From: Nocardia abscessus NBRC 100374
GTDB lineage: Bacteria; Actinomycetota; Actinomycetes; Mycobacteriales; Mycobacteriaceae
Length of the DNA: 64,000 nt
Direction: 5' to 3'
Assembly: GCF_000308455.1 (NCBI RefSeq)
Contig: NZ_BAFP01000037.1
Location: 1 to 64,000, forward strand
Under the pieces are notes generated by a model that saw only the letters and a list, made by a program, of their open reading frames with translations, was not told the origin of the DNA and made no database searches. Position 1 is the first letter of the stretch. Each line of letters opens with the position of its first letter. Below are positions 57,685 through 64,000 of this stretch, piece after piece. Made by a program: the position numbers and the translations under genes.

Positions 57685-58242
57685 TCAGCCCTGCCCCGGG
57701 CCAAGCGCGTCCAGCAGGCGGCGCGCGGCGACCGGCGCGGAATCGGGCAGGACCCACTCCTCCCTGGCGGTCCACTGCGTGATGTATTGGGCCATCAGCA
57801 TATTCGCGATGTGCTCTGCCTCGCGCTCCTGAGGCTGCGCGTAGCTGGTGCGCCCGAGCATCCGCCGCACGACCGCGGGGTCGATGTTCGGCGCGAGCAG
57901 CCGCACCGCTTCCGCGCCGCCGACGTCGACGGTGCGGTGCCCGGCGAGCAGATGGCCGAGCTCGTGACAGACGATGTGGTCCTGGTGCACCTTCGAGGTG
58001 TTGCGCTGGTAGGCGATGAAGTCGATCGCGTCGGTGACCAGCAGGCCGCCGGTGAGCCCGGTGACCGGGAAGCTCTCCGGACGCAGGCGCAGCGGCCGGG
58101 CGCGGCGCTCGGCCACCGCCTCGGCCAGCTCGCCGACGGTGAACCTGCCGGGCAGCCCGAGTCCGCGCAGTTCGCGGCGCAGCCAGCGACGATCCAGCAC
58201 CGGCTGGTCACCTCCGTCCTTGCTCCAAGCCGCGATCCGCAT
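57685..58242 (-). CDS. ImmA/IrrE-family metallopeptidase
   Basis: A 185-residue protein with the zinc motif VCHELGHLLAGH (H-E-x2-H). ImmA/IrrE enzymes cleave a partner XRE repressor to relieve repression. The XRE gene lies three bases upstream, so the pair is very likely functional together. The C-terminal half has REAEHIANMLMAQYI, which carries the third metal-site Glu in this family. Confidence 0.88.
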   Translation of the reverse strand: MRIAAWSKDGGDQPVLDRRWLRRELRGLGLPGRFTVGELAEAVAERRARPLRLRPESFPVTGLTGGLLVTDAIDFIAYQRNTSKVHQDHIVCHELGHLLAGHRTVDVGGAEAVRLLAPNIDPAVVRRMLGRTSYAQPQEREAEHIANMLMAQYITQWTAREEWVLPDSAPVAARRLLDALGPGQG

Positions 58243-58245
58243 CGC

Positions 58246-58689
58246 TCACTCGCGTTGTTCGTTCTCGATGCGCCGCAGGACATCCAGCATCGCCAGCACC
58301 GACTCCGCGCGGACCGTACCTTGTTGCAGCCCGTCGCGCAGCACCAGCTCGAGCACCTCGTGCTCGGCATTTCCCTTGAGCGCGTTGATCAATGCCAGCT
58401 CGCTGCCCCGCGCCGCCGCCAACTGCGGATCGGTGAACGGGTCCAGGCTGTCGAGCCCGAAGTAGCCGCGCAACACCTCGAGCGTCTCGTAGGACGGGTT
58501 CACCGCCTGTCCAGTGCGCAGCTTCCAGAGGTAGTTGGCGGACAGGCTCGCGCCGGTGGTGCGGTGGATGTCCTCGGCGAGCGCTCGATGGGTGATCTCT
58601 TGCGGCCGTCCGTCTTTGCTCGCCGGCGGGTGCATTCCGTTGACGAGCGTCGTGAGAGCCCGCGTGAACGGGTGTGCATCCTCCCCCAT
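58246..58689 (-). CDS. XRE-family regulator, partner of ImmA/IrrE
   Basis: A 147-residue protein. The helix-turn-helix is ITHRALAEDIHRTTGASLSANYLWKLRTGQAVNPSYETLEVLRGYFGL; the rest is helical. It begins the XRE-ImmA/IrrE-MAB_1171c operon. AGGAGA is 12 bases before ATG 58689, which is longer than usual. The upstream gap to 58834 has ACACGCTG twice, a possible binding site. Confidence 0.87.
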   Translation of the reverse strand: MGEDAHPFTRALTTLVNGMHPPASKDGRPQEITHRALAEDIHRTTGASLSANYLWKLRTGQAVNPSYETLEVLRGYFGLDSLDPFTDPQLAAARGSELALINALKGNAEHEVLELVLRDGLQQGTVRAESVLAMLDVLRRIENEQRE

Positions 58690-58834
58690 GATCAGCGTGT
58701 CTCCTGTAGTTGACAGCGTGTGTGTCGTAGATCATACTCGTCCGTGCTCCGCCGACGCATGCCGGTGTGGTCGCCCCGAAGGGTTGGGTGACCGCGAGAG
58801 GCCCGGCATCCGGCAGCGGCAGCAGGTGGGGCGA

Positions 58835-60019
58835 TCATCGTCGCTCGCCCCATCTCATCGCCAGATCCACCGGCAGCGCCAGTGGACCTCGATGACGAAA
58901 ACCGGAGCGCCAGGATATCTCTCGCTCGTCCACCGCCAGGGCCGAATCCGGCCACCGGGTGAAGACGTGATCCACAGCCGCGGCGGTGACGGTGTGCACC
59001 AGCGCGTTGCCCAGGCAGGCGTGCATGCCGTAGCCGAGTGCGAGCTGGGCGCCGCGGTCTCTCGTCAGATCCAGATTCCTGGGCCGGTCGAAGGTTTCGG
59101 GATCGTGATTGGCCGAGGCCAGGCACAGCAGAACGGTTTGTCCCGCGCGAATCGTGGTGTCGCCGATGGTCAGCTCGGTCATCGCGAACCGTGGTCCGGC
59201 CAGCACCTGCGGTGATAAGTAGCGCAGCAGTTCGTCCACGGCGGACTGCTTGTCGGCCGTCGCACGCCACACCCGCAACTGGTCGGGATGGCCCAGCAAC
59301 GTGAGCACCGAGCCGGCGATCAGGTCGGCGAGCACTTCGTACCAGACGAACAGCAGGTAGAACAGCAGTCCGGCCAGCTCGTCGGCGGTCGGTGAGCCGG
59401 AACCTTGGTGCGCGGCGACCCACCGGCCGAGCGCCGTATCGGGCCGGGCCCGCGCGGTGGCCTCGGTGATGATCGCGTGCATGGTGGCCAGGGTGTCGCG
59501 GGCACGCGGCGGCGACTGCGACGGAAGCAGTGTCGAATTCGCCCAGTCGCGAAGACGTTCCGAGACCGAGTCGTCGAGACCGAGCAGTTCGCTCAGCACG
59601 GCTGCGGGAAGGGGCACCGCCAGCCGTTCGACCAGATCGACCGTCCCGCCCGGATCACCCCCGCGCAGCAGCGAATCCACCAGGCCCGGAGCGAGCGCGG
59701 TCCACTCGGCCAGCCTGCGCGGCGACAACTCGGCGGTGACCAGGCTGCGCAGCCGGGCATGGTCGGCCGCGGCGGCGTTGAGCATCTCGTCCAGCGGTGG
59801 TGGGACGGGGAATCCTCGGTAATCGTCCCCTCGCGCGTGCCGGGCCTGAGTGGACAGCCGTTGATCCAGCAGTCCGGCCCGCACGTCGCGGTAGCGCGTC
59901 ACCAACCAAGCCGGTGGGCCGTCCGGCGTCGGAACGCGGTGCACGCCCCCAGCGGTGCGCAGCCGATCCAGCGTGGGCCACGGGTCTCGCGCGAATTCGG
60001 GGTCGAACACGTTCGTCAC
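58835..60019 (-). CDS. Cytochrome P450 with atypical I helix
   Basis: A 394-residue P450. The heme ligand Cys is in LALGYGMHACLGNAL, the ExxR pair in DELLRYLSP, and the N-terminal FDPEFARDPWPTLDRLR matches CYP105/107-type enzymes. The I helix reads LLFVWYEVLADLIAG: the usual (A/G)Gx(E/D)TT becomes VWYEVL, keeping the acid but losing the oxygen-activating Thr. Ferredoxin and reductase genes are not adjacent. GTG 60019 is preferred over TTG 60061. Substrate unknown. Confidence 0.87.
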   Translation of the reverse strand: MTNVFDPEFARDPWPTLDRLRTAGGVHRVPTPDGPPAWLVTRYRDVRAGLLDQRLSTQARHARGDDYRGFPVPPPLDEMLNAAAADHARLRSLVTAELSPRRLAEWTALAPGLVDSLLRGGDPGGTVDLVERLAVPLPAAVLSELLGLDDSVSERLRDWANSTLLPSQSPPRARDTLATMHAIITEATARARPDTALGRWVAAHQGSGSPTADELAGLLFYLLFVWYEVLADLIAGSVLTLLGHPDQLRVWRATADKQSAVDELLRYLSPQVLAGPRFAMTELTIGDTTIRAGQTVLLCLASANHDPETFDRPRNLDLTRDRGAQLALGYGMHACLGNALVHTVTAAAVDHVFTRWPDSALAVDEREISWRSGFRHRGPLALPVDLAMRWGERR

Positions 60020-60111
60020 CCGGTCATCATCGCGCACCGTATGGTGCGCACGAACGGGCAATGGTTACCGCACGGGCCGGCGACGCCGTGGAGTGCGGCG
60101 GAACGCTCCGA

Positions 60112-60306
60112 TCAGGAGGCGGAGGCTCCGGTCTGCCGTATCGCGTCGAGAACCTCGCCGTAGGTCAGCGTCGTGGAGTTCACCAGGGCGCGCTCCGACG
60201 GCACGTCGATGTCGACGGAGTCGATGCCGTTGACGCCGCGCAATGACGATTCGATCGCCGACGCGGACTCGCGGGTAACGTTGTGCAGAGTAACTGTGTA
60301 CGTCAT
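60112..60306 (-). CDS. Heavy-metal-associated-like small protein without CxxC
   Basis: A 64-residue ferredoxin-like fold: YTVTLHNVTRESASAIESSLRGV, then SVDIDVPSERALV and EVLDAIRQTG. This is the shape of copper-chaperone HMA domains, but the metal site (usually GMxCxxC) is NVTRESAS, so copper binding is unlikely. Single gene, 113 bp from the divergent membrane protein gene. Confidence 0.72.
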   Translation of the reverse strand: MTYTVTLHNVTRESASAIESSLRGVNGIDSVDIDVPSERALVNSTTLTYGEVLDAIRQTGASAS

Positions 60307-60419
60307 GCATTTCGCATTGCCCGATTCGCCCCGATCAAACTTTCCTTTTCGCCGCGTTTGATCGCCTGGACCCCGGGAATAGCGGTGTTGTCATACGACT
60401 CGACGCCACAGGGATTGTC

Positions 60420-60857
60420 ATGATCATCATCATCGGGCTCGTCGCTCTGATCGCGGCCGTGATTATCGGAGTTGCCGCCGTAGTCGGCAACACCGGCTCC
60501 GCTCAGCAACTGACGAGCGATTTCGCGGTATTCGACTATCACTTCCAAGGTTCCAGCGGAGCGCTGTTCGGCTACGGGGTCGTGCTCGGCGCGATCGGCA
60601 TGTTCGGACTGGCGCTCGTCCTGACCGGTGCCTGGCGGGTGACCCGCCGCGGCATGGTCGCGCGTCGTGAACTAGCGCAGTCTCGTCGCGAGATGGCGGC
60701 GGTACGGCGTGATCTGGCGACAGACACCTCCGTCCCGGTCAAGGGCACTGCCCAGGAGCCGGCCTGGCGGCGGTGGCTGCGCACACCCGGTTCGGGCGGC
60801 ACCCGGACCGATCGCGGCGCGACGGTATCGACCTCCAAACCCGTGACCGCGAAATAG
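60420..60857 (+). CDS. Small membrane protein with two helices
   Basis: A 145-residue protein with an N-terminal helix (MIIIIGLVALIAAVIIGVAA), a second (GALFGYGVVLGAIGMFGLAL) and a basic cytoplasmic tail containing a short coiled coil (RRELAQSRREMAAVRRDL). CAGGGA precedes the ATG. It begins a run of small stress-type genes read rightwards. Confidence 0.72.
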   Translation: MIIIIGLVALIAAVIIGVAAVVGNTGSAQQLTSDFAVFDYHFQGSSGALFGYGVVLGAIGMFGLALVLTGAWRVTRRGMVARRELAQSRREMAAVRRDLATDTSVPVKGTAQEPAWRRWLRTPGSGGTRTDRGATVSTSKPVTAK

Positions 60858-60880
60858 TTATCGAGAAAAGGAACACGACA

Positions 60881-61036
60881 ATGATTATTCTCGGCCTCAT
60901 CCTCCTGGTTCTGGGCTGGCTGCTCGGAATTTCGTTGCTCACCACCGCGGGCATCATCGTGCTGATCATCGGGCTGGTGCTGCTGGTGGCCGGTTCGGTG
61001 GGCCGTCCGGTGGGCGGCCGCCGGTGGTACTACTAG
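60881..61036 (+). CDS. DUF6131-type short hydrophobic protein
   Basis: A 51-residue protein that is nearly all membrane: two helices (MIILGLILLVLGWLLGISLL and AGIIVLIIGLVLLVAGSVG) and a GRPVGGRRWYY tail. AAAAGGA precedes ATG 60881. Such proteins are common in actinobacterial stress operons near CsbD. Confidence 0.75.
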   Translation: MIILGLILLVLGWLLGISLLTTAGIIVLIIGLVLLVAGSVGRPVGGRRWYY

Positions 61037-61047
61037 AGGAATTCGCC

Positions 61048-61221
61048 ATGAAGTTCGAAGATCGCCTCGCGCACCAGGTGCAAGCGACCAGGGGCAGCTT
61101 GAAGAAATTCTTCGGCGCAGCGACCGGAAACTCCCGGCTGGAGGCCGAGGGACGGCGTGAGCAGGCTCGCGGCAACGTCAAGCGGGCCGCGGACAAACTG
61201 CGGGACGCGTTCAAGCGCTGA
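61048..61221 (+). CDS. CsbD-like stress protein
   Basis: A 57-residue hydrophilic protein, MKFEDRLAHQVQATRG then GNSRLEAEGRREQARGNVKR, of the CsbD type, often strongly induced by general stress. Only 11 bp after the short membrane gene, so co-transcribed. Molecular function unknown. Confidence 0.78.
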   Translation: MKFEDRLAHQVQATRGSLKKFFGAATGNSRLEAEGRREQARGNVKRAADKLRDAFKR

Positions 61222-61316
61222 CCGCGTCACCGGCGACCGGTGCCGGGCGAAGGCCGACAGCCTCCGCCCGGCATCGGCGTGCGTCGGGACCGATGCGCAA
61301 CAGCGCTGCGCCGGAG

Positions 61317-62045
61317 TCATATTCCGGCGACGTCGGCCAGCTGCCCGATGCCATAGGTGACGGCCATGGCCAGCGCACCGCCCAGCACCACCCGCAGCAC
61401 CGCCCGGCCACGGGAACTTCCGCCCAGCCGGGCGCTGACCGACCCGGTGAGCGCGAGCGCCGTGAGCACGGCCGCGAAGGTCACCGGAATGCGCGCGGTG
61501 ACCGGCGGCAGCAGGATGGCCAGTAACGGCAACAGCGCGCCGAGGGTGAACGCCACCGCCGAGGACAACGCCGCCTGCCAGGGGTTGGTCAACTCGGCGG
61601 GGTTCAGGCCGAGTTCGGCCTCCGCGTGCGCGGTGAACGCGTCGTGCGCGGTGAGTTCTTCGGCGACCTTCCGCGCCGTTTCCGGCGTCAGCCCCTTCGC
61701 CCGGTAGATGCCCGTGAGTTCGGCCAGCTCGTAGTCCGGCTCCTCGCGCAGTTCCCGGCGTTCTTTCGCCAGCAGGGCCCGCTCCGAATCGCGCTGGGTG
61801 CTGACCGACACGTATTCGCCCACCGCCATCGAGATCGCGCCCGCCGAAATGCCCGCGATGCCCGCCGTGAACAACGCCGCGGTCTCGGTTGTCGCGGCGG
61901 CGACGCCCACGACCAGCCCCGCCGTGGACACGATGCCGTCGTTCGCGCCGAGCACACCCGCGCGCAGCCAGTTGAGCTTGGCGGCGAAGCCGTCGCCGTG
62001 CGGTTCGTGCGGGTGCGCGCCGGAGGCGCTGGTCGTGCGAGCCAT
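61317..62045 (-). CDS. VIT1/CCC1-family iron/manganese transporter
   Basis: A 242-residue membrane protein with five helices. The first has LNWLRAGVLGANDGIVSTAGLVVGVAAA and the second GAISMAVGEYVSVSTQRDSE, both typical. The cytoplasmic loop is acidic (ERRELREEPDYELAEL, LTAHDAFTAHAEAELGL) and fits the metal-binding domain of VIT proteins, which move Fe2+ or Mn2+ in exchange for protons. It is convergent with the small stress genes. Confidence 0.9.
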   Translation of the reverse strand: MARTTSASGAHPHEPHGDGFAAKLNWLRAGVLGANDGIVSTAGLVVGVAAATTETAALFTAGIAGISAGAISMAVGEYVSVSTQRDSERALLAKERRELREEPDYELAELTGIYRAKGLTPETARKVAEELTAHDAFTAHAEAELGLNPAELTNPWQAALSSAVAFTLGALLPLLAILLPPVTARIPVTFAAVLTALALTGSVSARLGGSSRGRAVLRVVLGGALAMAVTYGIGQLADVAGI

Positions 62046-62103
62046 GAACGCACCCTAATGACACCGTGAGGCGCGGACGGGAAGCCCGTGCCCGGGTGGC
62101 CGG

Positions 62104-62478
62104 TCAACCGCCGGGTTGACGGGGAACCGCCAGCGGATGCGGAAGCATCGTGCGGTGGATGATCTGCAGGATCAGCAGGAACAGGACCGAGAGCGCGGCG
62201 GTGGTGTAGTCCCCGAGCAACACCGCCAGCACCGCGAACCCACCGAACACGGGCAACTCCAGCAGGGCGCACCAGCGCAGGATCCGCAGCCGCCTGGCGT
62301 TGGCGGCCAGCCGTTGCACGCCGTCGTCGATGATGGTCAGCGCCGTCTCGTAGCGCACCATGCCGTCACCGACCTGGACGAACATGTGCACCGCTTGGTC
62401 GCGGCTCAGTTCGCCGAGCCAGGCTCGGTCGATCAGCCGCTTGCCCTCCTCGGCGACCTCCTTGATAACCGCGTCCAT
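62104..62478 (-). CDS. Small membrane protein with helical N-terminus
   Basis: A 124-residue protein. Residues 1-65 are helical and amphipathic (KEVAEEGKRLIDRAWLGEL, RDQAVHMFVQVGDGM), and two transmembrane helices follow (LLELPVFGGFAVLAVLLGDY, AALSVLFLLILQIIH). GGGGG precedes ATG 62478. No recognised family. Confidence 0.65.
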   Translation of the reverse strand: MDAVIKEVAEEGKRLIDRAWLGELSRDQAVHMFVQVGDGMVRYETALTIIDDGVQRLAANARRLRILRWCALLELPVFGGFAVLAVLLGDYTTAALSVLFLLILQIIHRTMLPHPLAVPRQPGG

Positions 62479-62540
62479 GCGGCCCCCTTCCCAGTCGTTC
62501 CAGGAGTCTAGCGGCCGAATCGTGCCTTCCCAGTGGCGAT

Positions 62541-62930
62541 TCAAGCGGGTGGGAAGACGTAGACGCGCTCCGGGAGGATCCGCACGATCAGCCGGTGCGC
62601 CTCGGGTTCCGGCGGAGGCGTGGCGCCGCCCATGTACTTCGCGTACATCGCGGTGAGCAGGGTCTTGTCCGGGTCGTCGGTGATCTCGACCCGGCCGCGC
62701 ACCTCCACATACCGGCCGTCGGTGCGGCTGAGCACCAGCAGGCTCACCCGGGGATCGCGCACCATGTTGCGGGTCTTCAGTCTCCCCTCGATCGTGCTGA
62801 ACAGCAGGGTGTCGCCGTCGTAGTCGACGAAGATCACCGAGGACTGCGGACGGCCGTCCGCGTTCGCGGTGGCCAGGACGGCGGCGTGGGGGCCGTCGAT
62901 CAGGGTGCGCACGGTGTCGTCGAGTGGCAT
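62541..62930 (-). CDS. PPOX-class F420/FMN-dependent oxidoreductase
   Basis: A 129-residue split-barrel flavoprotein: ATANADGRPQSSVIFVDYDGD, KTRNMVRDPRVSLLVLSRTDG, YVEVRGRVEITDD and ending RVYVFPPA. This is the pyridoxamine 5'-phosphate oxidase-like class, many of which in nocardiae and mycobacteria use F420. GAGGAGA lies before ATG 62930. Substrate unknown. Confidence 0.88.
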   Translation of the reverse strand: MPLDDTVRTLIDGPHAAVLATANADGRPQSSVIFVDYDGDTLLFSTIEGRLKTRNMVRDPRVSLLVLSRTDGRYVEVRGRVEITDDPDKTLLTAMYAKYMGGATPPPEPEAHRLIVRILPERVYVFPPA

Positions 62931-63086
62931 GGGAATTCTCCTCGGTCGATGCGGGAATCACGGTGATCCCCGACAGGTGGACTTCCGTCGCGAGCCGGAG
63001 GAATCGGGGTCCGCGATTCTTTTTCGCGTCCCGCTCGGTCTCATCTGTGACGGCTCACGCTCGGTGGACCGGGAAAGGACCTGCGG

Positions 63087-64000
63087 ATGACCACGACCAG
63101 CGCGCTGCCCGACGCCGAATTCATTCGCCGCACCCAGCCGTATCGCCGGGAACTGCTTGCGCACTGCTACCGCATGCTCGGCTCGGTCCACGACGCCGAA
63201 GACCTGGTGCAGGAGACCTATCTGCGGGCTTGGCGCTCCTTCGACACCTTCGAGGGGCGCTCGTCGGTGCGGACCTGGCTGTACCGGATCGCCACGAACG
63301 CGTGCCTGACCGCGCTCGGGCACCACGGGCGGCGCGTGCTGCCGTCCGGTCTCGGCGCGCCGGGCACGGACCCGTCCGCGCCGCCGGTGGCCGCCGCGGC
63401 GGATGTCCGGTGGCTCCAGCCCCTGCCGGACGCGCTGGTGACGCCGGAGTCGGCGGACCCGGCCGGTGTGGCCGTGGCCCGCGACAGCCTGCGCCTCGCG
63501 CTCATCGCCTGCCTGCAACACCTGAACGGCAGGCAGCGCGCCGTGCTGCTGCTGCGCGACGTACTCGGACTGCCCGCGGCCGAAGTCGCCGACCTGCTGG
63601 ACACCAGTACCGCGGCGGTGAAGAGCACGTTGCAGCGTGCCCGGGCCCGGCTGGCCGAGGTCTCGTCGGCCGCCGAGCAGGCGGTGGCGCCGAGCGAGCC
63701 GGGACAACGCGCGCTGCTCGAGGAGTACCTGATCGCGTTCCGCCGTGCCGATCCCGCGGCCATCGAACGACTGCTGCACCGCGACGCCGTTCTGGAGATG
63801 CCGCCGTCGGGCACCTGGTTCGCGGGCAAGCGGACGTGCGTCGACTACCTGGCCCGGCAGGTCCTCGGGACCCCCGGCGAGTGGATGCTGTTCCCGGCCG
63901 CGGCCAACGGGCAGCCGGCCGCGGTGGCCTATCACCGGGAATCCGGCTGCGACTACCGGGCTTTCGGCGTCGCGGTGCTCACCACGACGAAGGACTCGAT
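63087..64000 (+). CDS. ECF sigma factor with SnoaL-like C-terminal domain, cut by window end
   Basis: At least 304 residues, open at the window end. Region 2 is YRRELLAHCYRMLGSVHDAEDLVQETYLRAWRSFD and region 4 is LNGRQRAVLLLRDVLGLPAAEVADLLDTSTAAVKSTLQRARARL. Residues after 210 (LEEYLIAFRRADPAAIERLLHRDAVLEMPPS, WFAGKRTCVDYL) form the start of a SnoaL/NTF2-like domain, as in the SigG-type TIGR02960 subfamily. That domain often stands in for an anti-sigma factor. GGAAAGGA precedes ATG 63087. Confidence 0.9.
   Translation, partial: MTTTSALPDAEFIRRTQPYRRELLAHCYRMLGSVHDAEDLVQETYLRAWRSFDTFEGRSSVRTWLYRIATNACLTALGHHGRRVLPSGLGAPGTDPSAPPVAAAADVRWLQPLPDALVTPESADPAGVAVARDSLRLALIACLQHLNGRQRAVLLLRDVLGLPAAEVADLLDTSTAAVKSTLQRARARLAEVSSAAEQAVAPSEPGQRALLEEYLIAFRRADPAAIERLLHRDAVLEMPPSGTWFAGKRTCVDYLARQVLGTPGEWMLFPAAANGQPAAVAYHRESGCDYRAFGVAVLTTTKDS

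Overview
The window comes from a high-GC actinomycete, most likely Nocardia or a close relative in the Mycobacteriales. The evidence is the very GC-rich codon use, many GTG starts, and a run of genes (nucS, methylmalonyl-CoA epimerase, fadA4, a thioredoxin-like co-chaperone, glgB, glgE, glgP, dinG, pncB, clpS, DUF2017, P1 peptidase, mec, cysO, cysM, rhomboid, metallo-beta-lactamase phosphodiesterase, rph, rdgB, DUF3817) that follows the order of the Mycobacterium tuberculosis Rv1321-Rv1343c region. No tRNA, rRNA or CRISPR array was seen. A perfect terminator hairpin opens the window.

Region 1 (1-31.7 kb) is the conserved chromosomal backbone. It covers mismatch repair (NucS), a DivIVA-like coiled-coil protein, propionate/acetoacetyl-CoA metabolism, the GlgE-GlgB-GlgP alpha-glucan pathway, a purine permease, DoxX, RidA, the DinG helicase, NAD salvage (PncA, PncB), the ClpS adaptor, and the Mec-CysO-CysM cysteine route, in which CysO-thiocarboxylate is used by CysM and Mec releases the cysteine. 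RNase PH and RdgB close it. murI, which sits between the rhomboid gene and the phosphodiesterase gene in M. tuberculosis, is not here. Two gene-free stretches (about 5.2-6.04 kb and 29.26-29.45 kb) carry copies of a roughly 187-bp palindromic element with a small hairpin whose stem changes by compensatory substitutions. Copy 1 ends a degenerate tandem array of five related units.

Region 2 (32-47.5 kb) is a variable metabolic and regulatory stretch. It holds a short-chain dehydrogenase, a secreted lipase, two TetR regulators meeting tail to tail, a principal-like sigma factor behind an AT-rich promoter/operator and a strong hairpin, an EmrB/QacA exporter with a fused winged-helix tail followed by its likely PadR regulator, an FAD monooxygenase, an XRE regulator, a secreted HNH-nuclease lipoprotein, a haloalkane dehalogenase, a sigma factor with a cysteine cluster, and PhoU.

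Region 3 (47.5-54.4 kb) is an insertion. A ChaA/Cax-type cation antiporter gene is split into an N-terminal piece (about 47,928) and a C-terminal piece (ending 54,392), with its middle lost. Between them lies about 5.8 kb of lower-GC accessory DNA, bounded on both sides by a 340-bp direct repeat that I read as identical and that contains most of a deazaflavin-type nitroreductase gene. The insertion holds an XRE regulator, a chain of overlapping small genes, an acidic protein followed by a protein with a PD-(D/E)XK-like nuclease signature and a long charged coiled coil, a (GGTTCCC)14 tandem repeat, a Ymh/HEPN-type protein with an RNxxxH motif, and a decayed serine recombinase. It is the best candidate here for an undescribed system, possibly a small defence or toxin-antitoxin island, but that function is inferred.

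Region 4 (54.4-64 kb) returns to backbone and stress genes: a MarR/OhrR-like regulator, a DUF418 membrane protein, an XRE / ImmA-IrrE metallopeptidase / MAB_1171c-like membrane protein cassette, a cytochrome P450 lacking the usual I-helix threonine, small stress genes (CsbD-like, short membrane proteins), a VIT-family metal transporter, a PPOX-class oxidoreductase, and a SnoaL-tailed ECF sigma factor cut by the window end.
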